Assembly (NCBI GenBank): GCA_903939665.1
Contig: CAJAHZ010000024.1
Coordinates: 1 to 7,403, forward strand
Direction of reading: 5' to 3'
Origin: an uncultured Pseudomonadota bacterium
GTDB lineage: Bacteria; Pseudomonadota; Gammaproteobacteria; Burkholderiales; Rhodocyclaceae
DNA length: 7,403 nucleotides
The notes under the pieces are model-generated. The model saw nothing but the letters and a program-made list of their open reading frames with translations, did no database searches and was not told where the DNA came from. Of the stretch, positions 1-7,403 are shown in pieces. Both the position numbers and the translations under genes were made by a program. The first letter of the stretch is position 1; each line of letters starts with the position of its first letter.

Positions 1-1
1 C

Positions 2-1630
2 GGCCTGCACCATAGTCTGCAGGATAGCGAGGCGCGTTTGCGTGCCGTGTTCGAGCAGGCTGCCGTCGGGGTTGCACAGATTGATACGCTGACCGGCCAG
101 GCGGTCAGCGTCAATCAGAAATACTGCGATATTGTTGGTTACAGCCGGGATGAAATCCTGTCGATGAACATGGAAGCGCTGACCTACGTCGATGACCGGT
201 CGGCGTGCTCTATCGATATGGAGCGCCTGAAAGCGGGAGCGCTCCGTGAATTCAGTGTCGAGAGGCGGTATGTTCACAAGGACGGCCATCTCGTCTGGGT
301 GCTGGTGACCGTGTCGCCGATGTGGGCGTCCGGTGCGACACCCGATTTTCACATTTCGGTGGCGCAGGACATCACCGAGCGCAAGCGGGTCGAGCAGGAA
401 TTGGCGGATCATCGGGCACACCTTGAGGAACAGGTCGATGCGCGAACTGCTCAGTTGAGCGAGGCGCGTTATGCCGCTGAGGCGGCCAATCGCAGCAAGA
501 GCGCTTTTCTGGCCAACATGAGTCACGAAATTCGCACGCCGATGAACGGCATCGTCGGCATGGCCAATATTCTGCGACGTGGCGGCGTAACGCCAACGCA
601 GGCGAAGCAACTCGACAAGATCGATACGGCGAGCAAGCACTTGCTCCAGATCATCAATGACATTCTCGATATCTCAAAAATCGAGGCCGGAAAGCTGGTG
701 CTTGAGGAGACGGCGGTTTCCATCAATGCGCTGATGGTCGCCGTCAGTTCAATGCTGTCCGATCGGGTGCAGGCCAAGGATGTTCGTCTGCTGATTGAAA
801 CCGGCGCGCTGCCGTCGAGCCTGCACGGTGATCCCACGCGCTTGCAGCAGGCCTTGCTCAACTACGCAACGAACGCCGTCAAATTTACCGAAAGTGGCAG
901 CGTTACATTGCGGGCGTTTGCTCAGGAGGCGGGCGACGAGTCGGTGATGCTGCGCTTCGAGGTGCAGGATACCGGGATCGGGATTTCGCCCGACGCACTG
1001 CCGCGGCTCTTTGAGGCCTTTGAGCAGGCAGACAACTCGACGACAAGAAAATATGGCGGCACCGGGCTGGGGTTGGCCATTACCCGGCGGCTGGCCCGCT
1101 TGATGGGGGGCGACGCGGGCGTTGAAAGCACGCCGGGGAGCGGCAGCACTTTCTGGTTTACAGCGCGGCTGAAGCGCTGCAGTGAGGACGCCGTGGCGCA
1201 GACGGCGGTGCTTGCCAATGCCGAGGCATCGATCCGGGCGTGCTACAACGGTAGCCGCATTCTGGTCGTGGACGACGATGCGTTGAATCGTGAGGTCGCC
1301 CAGATGCTGCTTGAGGGCGTCGGCCTGAGCGTCGATACAGCGGAGGACGGGGTGGAGGCGGTGGCAATGGCGCGGGCGAATGTTTATGCCGTCATCTTCA
1401 TGGACATGCAAATGCCGACGCTCGACGGACTGGACGCGACGCGGCAAATCCGCGAGATTCCTCAATGCCGGGCAATCCCGATCGTTGCCATGACGGCAAA
1501 TGCCTTTGCCGAGGACAAAGCGAGTTGCCACGCGGCGGGGATGGATGACTTTCTGATCAAGCCTTTCGATCCCGACGCGCTTTTTTCGATGTTGCTGCCA
1601 CGGTTGGCGCAGGGGCGCACAACGGCTTGA
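2..1630 (+). CDS. PAS-containing hybrid histidine kinase with C-terminal receiver domain (5' partial)
   Basis: The frame is open from the first complete codon (nt 2-4) to a TGA at 1628-1630. The TTG at nt 38 lies inside a PAS-type opening (SEARLRAVFEQAAVGVAQID), so it is not the real start and the gene begins upstream of the window. Counting from nt 2, domains in order are: PAS/PAC about residues 8-130, ending in the usual DITERKR; a short coiled linker; HisKA with phospho-acceptor His175 in MSHEIRTPMNG (nt 524-526); and HATPase_c with N-box Asn291, G1 box DTGIGI 323-328, F-box FEAFEQAD and G2 box GGTGLGLAI 352-360. The receiver domain has acidic pair Asp424/425, phospho-acceptor Asp468 in MDMQMP, Thr498 and Lys520. 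All catalytic residues of the family are present. The visible part has no membrane helix and no Hpt domain, so phosphate would leave through a separate Hpt protein or response regulator (inference). Its input signal cannot be read from the sequence. Confidence 0.93.
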   Translation, partial: GLHHSLQDSEARLRAVFEQAAVGVAQIDTLTGQAVSVNQKYCDIVGYSRDEILSMNMEALTYVDDRSACSIDMERLKAGALREFSVERRYVHKDGHLVWVLVTVSPMWASGATPDFHISVAQDITERKRVEQELADHRAHLEEQVDARTAQLSEARYAAEAANRSKSAFLANMSHEIRTPMNGIVGMANILRRGGVTPTQAKQLDKIDTASKHLLQIINDILDISKIEAGKLVLEETAVSINALMVAVSSMLSDRVQAKDVRLLIETGALPSSLHGDPTRLQQALLNYATNAVKFTESGSVTLRAFAQEAGDESVMLRFEVQDTGIGISPDALPRLFEAFEQADNSTTRKYGGTGLGLAITRRLARLMGGDAGVESTPGSGSTFWFTARLKRCSEDAVAQTAVLANAEASIRACYNGSRILVVDDDALNREVAQMLLEGVGLSVDTAEDGVEAVAMARANVYAVIFMDMQMPTLDGLDATRQIREIPQCRAIPIVAMTANAFAEDKASCHAAGMDDFLIKPFDPDALFSMLLPRLAQGRTTA

Positions 1631-1716
1631 GCACCCGGTCGATCTGAAAGGACGCGACGGACTCCGCCTGGAGCCCGTCTTGTCCGGCCAGCAGAGCACC
1701 CTGCCAACAAGGGCTG

Positions 1717-1749
1717 GTGCCAGCGCTGGCACGCATCCTCAGGCTGAGG
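1717..1749. repeat. Perfect 16-bp palindrome plus adjacent inverted repeat between convergent genes
   Basis: GTGCCAGCGCTGGCAC (1717-1732) equals its own reverse complement. Just after it, CCTCAG-G-CTGAGG (1737-1749) forms a second inverted repeat that overlaps the stop codon of the minus-strand small gene. The position between the 3' ends of two convergent genes suits a bidirectional transcription end. However, neither arm is followed by a T-run and the loops would be very small, so this is not a textbook intrinsic terminator. A protein-binding site is the alternative reading. Confidence 0.4.
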
Positions 1750-2011
1750 AACTCGAAATCGGGTGCGTCGCCTGCAGATGTTGATAAACCACGGCCCAGT
1801 GACCAGCGCGCTCGGTCTGGCCGTGTTCAAGGGCATCGTTGAAATCGTCAAGCACCATGGTGTGTAACTGCACAATACCGACCGGCGTCTTGAGCAACTC
1901 GCAGCCCATCTCGGCCGCACAGATCATGGGGATGTGTTCATGTTGGGCGATGGCCTCAATTTCATCGTTGTCGAGGTCGCTGAAATCCAGGCAATCTTCG
2001 AGACAAAGCAT
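1739..2011 (-). CDS. Conserved small protein of unknown function (90 aa)
   Basis: The start chosen is the ATG at 2009-2011, because GGAGG lies 5 nt upstream of it (nt 2017-2021, complement). The frame is open further upstream, but those residues (Ala/Pro-rich) look non-native. The product is 90 residues, acidic in its first third and mainly predicted helical, with no signal peptide or membrane helix, so it is probably cytoplasmic. Visible features are four cysteines in two pairs (Cys3/Cys7 and Cys31/Cys37), a His-Glu-His at 24-26, and a low-complexity tail ending ISSSSA. From memory, short proteins with the pattern 'DCL.L..L...EI.AIA.HEHIP...A.E.G..L..TP.G' occur in many Proteobacteria as uncharacterised proteins. 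I recognise the pattern but know no function. It lies between two hybrid kinases, convergent with the first and divergent from the second. Metal binding by the Cys/His residues is only a guess. Confidence 0.72.
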   Translation of the reverse strand: MLCLEDCLDFSDLDNDEIEAIAQHEHIPMICAAEMGCELLKTPVGIVQLHTMVLDDFNDALEHGQTERAGHWAVVYQHLQATHPISSSSA

Positions 2012-2016
2012 GGCAG

Positions 2017-2021
2017 CCTCC
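2017..2021 (-). promoter_or_regulatory. Strong ribosome binding site (GGAGG) of the 90-aa gene
   Basis: The complement of CCTCC reads GGAGG, 5 nt before the ATG whose first base is nt 2011. This site decides the start at 2011 rather than an upstream start in the same open frame. Confidence 0.75.
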
Positions 2022-2211
2022 AATCGTGACAGGAGAATCAATGCCGGTTGCCGTGTTGCAGCAATTTCCGGCGCTGGTGCTGGCATATTCTTGTTATGTC
2101 TCCCCCTTTTTTGTTCGCCTGATTAAAAAGCTTGTGGGTGGGGGAGGGTCATTCAGACTAGAACACCCGCGCTATTTTTCAAGCGGTATTTTTCAGTGCC
2201 TGTTTGCGTGC

Positions 2212-2239
2212 AATGCAAAATGCATTTCGCGGCGAAATG
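2212..2239. promoter_or_regulatory. Overlapping palindromes, candidate operator
   Basis: AATGCA-AAA-TGCATT (2212-2226) overlaps CATTTCGC-G-GCGAAATG (2223-2239). Both are perfect inverted repeats, with 6-bp and 8-bp arms. They lie 46 nt upstream of the earliest kinase ATG (2285) and 112 nt upstream of the preferred one (2351). Near-complete symmetry with a one-base centre is typical of a dimeric regulator's binding site, but I cannot name the regulator. Confidence 0.4.
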
Positions 2240-2350
2240 TGCGCCAACGTGGGTAAATAGCCAGAGAAAAAGAAGTGAGGTAGCATGGATAAAGTTGGTT
2301 GCCGCAATCTCCCGCAACGGCGGCCCTGCTGCTTGGATGAAAGGTCCGGC

Positions 2351-5456
<3,106 letters not shown>

Positions 5457-5459
5457 TCG

Positions 5460-5472
5460 GCGGCACAGCCGC
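5460..5472. terminator. Short hairpin just after the kinase stop codon
   Basis: GCGGC-ACA-GCCGC (5-bp stem, 3-nt loop) starts 3 nt after the TAA at 5456. It is GC-rich and well placed for transcript ending, but no T-run follows, so it would be a weak or Rho-assisted end at best. Confidence 0.25.
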
Positions 5473-5522
5473 AGGTAATTCTCAGCCCGGCCATCTCGAT
5501 AGACCTGCCTGATCTTGGCGTA

Positions 5523-5612
5523 GGTGGGCTGCGCCTTCACATGATAGTCGCTATCAGATTCCTTGAAATCGGTGGCGTTGAGACCGGCGAGGTTGAGGAT
5601 ACTGACGGGCAC
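5523..5612 (-). pseudogene. Remnant of an ISL3-family-like transposase N-terminus
   Basis: Reading leftward from a GTG at 5610-5612, the first 30 residues begin VPVSILNLAGL, followed by DFKESDSDYHVKAQPT. This resembles the opening of ISL3-family transposases (SILNLPGL..DFKE....YHVKAEP, from memory). In complete members a Cys-rich zinc-binding region follows. Here the frame instead runs on as TYAKIRQVYRDGRAENYLRLCRR and then antisense into the kinase gene, with no CxxC and no catalytic domain. Only a scrap remains, and no terminal inverted repeats are visible. It starts 21 nt after the stop of higA on the same strand. It probably marks the edge of an old insertion or rearrangement. The assignment rests on a short match. 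Confidence 0.5.
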
Positions 5613-5633
5613 AGCGACAACCTGCCGCGATCA

Positions 5634-6014
5634 TCAAGCCGCAAGCGGTAGTTTGATGGGGCGGATCAGGCTTTCAGCAGGAATTCCAAATTTGTCATGC
5701 AGCTTCCAGATCATATTGAGCGTCAGTGGGCGCTTGCGGTTGAGAATTTCGTAAACGCGATTTAACCGGCCGATAGCGGGCACAAGGTCTTTTGGGGACA
5801 GCCCTGCCTGTTCCATGCGGAATTTGATGGCCTCCACTGGATCAGGAAGATCTATGGGGTAGTGCTTGGTCTCGTAGGCTTCCACAAGGGTAAGCAGCAC
5901 CTCGAATCGGTCACCGTCAGGCGTACCGGGTGCTGGCTCGCTATCAAAATAGGCCGACACCTCGCGCAGCGCAATTTTGTAGTCGTCATCGGTGCGAATC
6001 GGGCGGATTTCCAT
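5634..6014 (-). CDS. higA: HigA-type antitoxin, helix-turn-helix protein
   Basis: The protein has 126 residues from the ATG at 6012-6014, which is preceded by GGAG at 7-nt spacing (6022-6025, complement). It opens MEIRPIRTDDDYKIAL and carries the family's central segment RFEVLLTLVEAYETKHYPID (36-55). The DNA-binding half follows, about residues 60-118: AIKFRMEQAGLSPKDLVPAIG, then RVYEILNRKRPLTLNMIWKLHDKFGIPAESLIRP. This is the COG5499/HigA pattern at normal length. Its role is to bind and neutralise the HigB RNase and to repress the operon promoter. Its ATG follows the toxin's TAA by a single base, so translation is probably coupled to that of higB. The toxin-first gene order is the usual one for hig modules. 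The last residues, KLPLAA, are unremarkable. Confidence 0.9.
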   Translation of the reverse strand: MEIRPIRTDDDYKIALREVSAYFDSEPAPGTPDGDRFEVLLTLVEAYETKHYPIDLPDPVEAIKFRMEQAGLSPKDLVPAIGRLNRVYEILNRKRPLTLNMIWKLHDKFGIPAESLIRPIKLPLAA

Positions 6015-6015
6015 G

Positions 6016-6321
6016 TTACAGCTCCATTTCAACGGTTTCGGCGTCGATTGCATCATAAGCAGCATGCGTGCCGATAAATTTCACGCAGACGGCCTGGTAA
6101 CGGTAGGCGACAGCCACTATCAGGCGATAGCCGTTGCCTTTGATGTTGAAGACCACCCGGCGGTTCTTGAGGATGCTGGCGCTACGGTATTGCTCCTTAA
6201 TCTCAGCAGGCTGACTCCACGCCGCCTTTTTAGCCTCATCTATCCATGCCTTCAGGTGTTGCTCGGCGCTTGGGTTTTCCTCCCAGAAGTGTCGCAGGTA
6301 ACTGACGGCAACGATTCGCAT
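6016..6321 (-). CDS. higB: HigB-type toxin, mRNA interferase
   Basis: The protein has 101 residues from the ATG at 6319-6321 and stops at TAA 6016-6018. It opens MRIVAVSYLRHFWEENP and keeps the HigB core ASILKNRRVVFNIKGNGYRL (60-79), followed by IVAVAYRYQAVCVKFIGTHAAYDAID. This is the RelE-like fold of the HigB_toxin family at about normal length. The family cleaves mRNA on the ribosome, and activity is released when HigA is degraded. The open frame extends to a TTG at 6355-6357, but that codon lies inside the -35 box of the likely promoter and would add the non-native residues LCIPWRDYTCR. The ATG is therefore preferred, although no Shine-Dalgarno sequence precedes it. Nothing in the reading frame suggests that the toxin is inactive. 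Confidence 0.9.
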   Translation of the reverse strand: MRIVAVSYLRHFWEENPSAEQHLKAWIDEAKKAAWSQPAEIKEQYRSASILKNRRVVFNIKGNGYRLIVAVAYRYQAVCVKFIGTHAAYDAIDAETVEMEL

Positions 6322-6459
6322 GCGACAAGTATAGTCCCGCCATGGGATACAGAGCAATGGCGATTGATTTTAGATTTTGATGCTGCGGTGCGGTATGTCA
6401 ATGCACGTTTGGTGCAGGCGCAGCTAACTCGCTTGTCTCAGTTTATGGGTGTTGAACGC
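6322..6459. other. Intergenic region between the speE-like gene and higB
   Basis: This stretch lies downstream of the minus-strand speE-like gene and upstream of higB. Apart from the higB promoter, nothing firm is seen. No hairpin followed by a T-run ends the speE-like transcript, so read-through into higBA cannot be excluded. Confidence 0.5.
6328..6357 (-). promoter_or_regulatory. Sigma-70-like promoter of higBA, predicted leaderless
   Basis: On the minus strand TTGCTC (-35, nt 6357-6352) is followed after 18 nt by TATACT (-10, nt 6333-6328). Six bases, TGTCGC, separate the -10 box from the higB ATG, so the expected start of transcription is the A of the ATG. A small inverted repeat (TCCC...GGGA) lies in the spacer and could be part of a HigA operator, but it is too short to call. 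Confidence 0.6.
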
Positions 6460-7218
6460 CTAAATTATCAAGTGATCGGATTGCGCGGCCATCCGTTGTT
6501 CGATGCGGGCGATGGTGGGCAGCAGATCAAGACCGCTTTCCCGTTTGAGTATTTCGGCGCGGCTGCGCAACGCTTCGAGCGGCATATCGACCGGGTCGCC
6601 GGCGGTTGCAAAGGCGATGGTGTTGCCGCTATTGCATGACGGAAAAACCAGCGAGCGGCCGTCGAAAGCCTTGTCGATGCGGTTTGCGCTGGCCTGATGG
6701 CCGCCGCGGTTGTGCCCCAGCAGATTGACTGACAGCAGGCCTTTGTTGCTCAGTCGTGCGCGGCAGGCCTGGTAAAATGGCAGGGTGTCGAGTACGCCGG
6801 CTTTGGCATTCTTGTCGAATCCGTCCACCAGAATGTAGTCAAAGCACCTCCCGTCTGCCAGCATGTATTCAGCCCCGTCGCCGATGACGACGTTCAGCCG
6901 TGCCGGGTCATCGGGCAGCTTGAAGTGCAGGCGGGCGACGATCTCGACCTGCGGGTCGATTTCAAGCACTGTGATCTTCGTTTTCGGCAGGTTGTGGTAA
7001 ATGAATTTGGCCAGAGATCCCGCGCCCAGGCCCACCAGCAGCGCCTCGCGCGGCCACGGTGCTTTGCGCAGCAATAGCCCGGCCATCATTTCCCGCGTGT
7101 AGTCGAGTTCCAGCGCGTTCGGCCGGCGGATGCGCATGGCGCCCTGCACCCACTCCGAACTGAAGTGGAGGAAACGGATGCCGGCTTCTTCGCTGACCAG
7201 AATGGTGTTTTTTGCCAT
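6460..7218 (-). CDS. Spermidine-synthase-like protein (class I SAM/dcSAM-binding fold)
   Basis: The protein has 252 residues from ATG 7216-7218 to TAG 6460-6462. The Rossmann core is clear: GLGAGS (63-68) nucleotide loop, acidic end of strand two in VLEIDP (Glu86/Asp88), IGDGAEY (Asp114) and LVDGFD (Asp132, Asp135). The last sits where aminopropyltransferases carry their catalytic D-x-x-D. LPFYQACRARLSNKGLLSVN (146-165) matches the usual core end of spermidine synthases and related methyltransferases. It lacks the N-terminal beta-sheet tetramerisation part of classical SpeE and has instead a short segment (SEEAGIRFLHFSSEWVQGAM), as in the many 'spermidine synthase-like' proteins of betaproteobacteria. 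Whether it makes polyamines or methylates another substrate is not decided by the sequence. No speD is visible next to it. It has no good Shine-Dalgarno sequence and no membrane segment, so it is probably cytosolic. Confidence 0.85.
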   Translation of the reverse strand: MAKNTILVSEEAGIRFLHFSSEWVQGAMRIRRPNALELDYTREMMAGLLLRKAPWPREALLVGLGAGSLAKFIYHNLPKTKITVLEIDPQVEIVARLHFKLPDDPARLNVVIGDGAEYMLADGRCFDYILVDGFDKNAKAGVLDTLPFYQACRARLSNKGLLSVNLLGHNRGGHQASANRIDKAFDGRSLVFPSCNSGNTIAFATAGDPVDMPLEALRSRAEILKRESGLDLLPTIARIEQRMAAQSDHLII

Positions 7219-7337
7219 GGAGTGTTTTTGCGGTGCGGTTTGGTACGGGGGGCGAATCTTAACGCGTCACGGGTTGCGGCGCGCGTTACGGTGTATCCTG
7301 TTGCAGTGCACAAGTTGTGTTTTTTCTGGTTATTGCC
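7219..7337. promoter_or_regulatory. Divergent intergenic region between the speE-like gene and the srkA-like gene
   Basis: These 119 nt must hold the start signals of both divergent genes, but no convincing -35/-10 pair was found on either strand. CACAA-G-TTGTG followed by six T (about 7309-7325) looks like a hairpin with a T-run, but its loop is too small for an efficient terminator and it lies before a start codon. Confidence 0.35.
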
Positions 7338-7403
7338 ATGGATCTGACCCTGACTCCTTTCGCTTCGCTGACGCCCGACTCGATGCTCGGTGCGCTTGAG
7401 CGC
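7338..7403 (+). CDS. srkA: Probable SrkA/YihE stress-response serine/threonine kinase (3' partial)
   Basis: Only the first 22 codons are inside the window, starting at ATG 7338-7340. The peptide contains TPFASLTPDSMLGAL, matching the characteristic opening F..L.PD....AL of SrkA/YihE kinases (E. coli begins ...FTFQTLHPDTIMDAL). Members phosphorylate Ser/Thr residues and protect cells during envelope and oxidative stress. The kinase-fold motifs lie beyond the window edge, so the call depends on the N-terminal signature alone. No strong ribosome binding site is visible before the ATG. Confidence 0.6.
   Translation, partial: MDLTLTPFASLTPDSMLGALER

Larger units (their letters stand above)
2012..2350. 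other. Divergent intergenic region rich in repeats, no gene recognised
   Basis: This 339-nt stretch separates the minus-strand small gene from the plus-strand sensor kinase. No convincing coding frame is seen; the short frames crossing it lack plausible protein character. From left to right it holds CTCCCCC (2100-2106), able to pair with GGGGGAG (2140-2146); two copies of TATTTTTCA (2173-2181 and 2187-2195); AATGCA-AAA-TGCATT (2212-2226); and the 17-bp palindrome CATTTCGCGGCGAAATG (2223-2239). No sigma-70 promoter matches well enough to be called on either strand. The density of symmetric sites suggests control of one or both divergent genes (inference). If the kinase starts at 2285 instead of 2351, the last 66 nt are coding. 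Confidence 0.6.

Noticed and set aside
749..1732. 327-codon open frame on the minus strand opposite the first kinase
   Set aside because: It lies antisense to strongly conserved HisKA/HATPase/REC motifs, its product is Arg/Gln/His/Pro-rich without recognisable motifs, and it has no plausible start signal. It is a GC-driven shadow.
5992..6639. 215-codon plus-strand frame across higB and the speE-like 3' end
   Set aside because: Most of it is antisense to two well-supported genes. The part between them (about 6361-6460, containing DFDAAVRYVNARLVQAQL) looks oddly protein-like and might be an old remnant, but no family is recognised and there is no start signal.
7309..7325. Hairpin plus T-run (CACAA-G-TTGTG, six T) as an intrinsic terminator
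   Set aside because: The usable stem is only about 3 bp once a minimum loop is allowed, it is AT-rich, and it lies just before a start codon rather than after a gene.

Overview
The window looks like a chromosomal segment of a GC-rich betaproteobacterium, most likely of the Rhodocyclales (Dechloromonas/Azonexus/Accumulibacter type). This is inference from remembered resemblance: the style of the hybrid histidine kinases, the spermidine-synthase-like protein beginning MAKNTILVSEEAG, and a small protein of the 'DCL...EIEAIAQHEHIP' type. No database search was possible.

Layout. (1) nt 2-1630, + strand: the 3' part of a PAS-HisKA-HATPase-REC hybrid histidine kinase whose start lies outside the window. 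(2) nt 1739-2011, - strand, convergent with it: a conserved 90-residue protein of unknown function with an excellent ribosome binding site. (3) nt 2012-2350: a divergent intergenic region rich in inverted and direct repeats, including a perfect 17-bp palindrome. (4) nt 2351-5456, + strand: a second and larger hybrid kinase (TM-dCache-TM-HAMP-PAS-HisKA-HATPase-REC-Hpt). Its reading frame is broken by an apparent one-base insertion at about nt 2546, which separates the first membrane helix from the rest. (5) nt 5523-5612, - strand: about 30 codons resembling the N-terminus of an ISL3-family transposase. (6) nt 5634-6321, - strand: a higB-higA type II toxin-antitoxin operon. The toxin's start codon sits exactly where transcription should begin from a good sigma-70-like promoter, which implies a leaderless mRNA. 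(7) nt 6460-7218, - strand: a spermidine-synthase-fold protein. (8) nt 7338-end, + strand: the first 22 codons of a probable SrkA/YihE stress-response kinase.

How the parts fit. The left two thirds is a signalling locus. The first kinase has a receiver domain but no Hpt domain in the visible part; the second has both, so the Hpt could in principle serve both (inference). The higBA operon and transposase scrap lie between the kinase locus and the speE-like/srkA pair, and look like a small accessory insertion. No CRISPR array, tRNA, rRNA, complete insertion sequence or prophage is visible. I do not see a convincing new multi-gene system. The most notable points are the frameshifted sensor kinase, the leaderless toxin promoter and the palindrome-rich control region.
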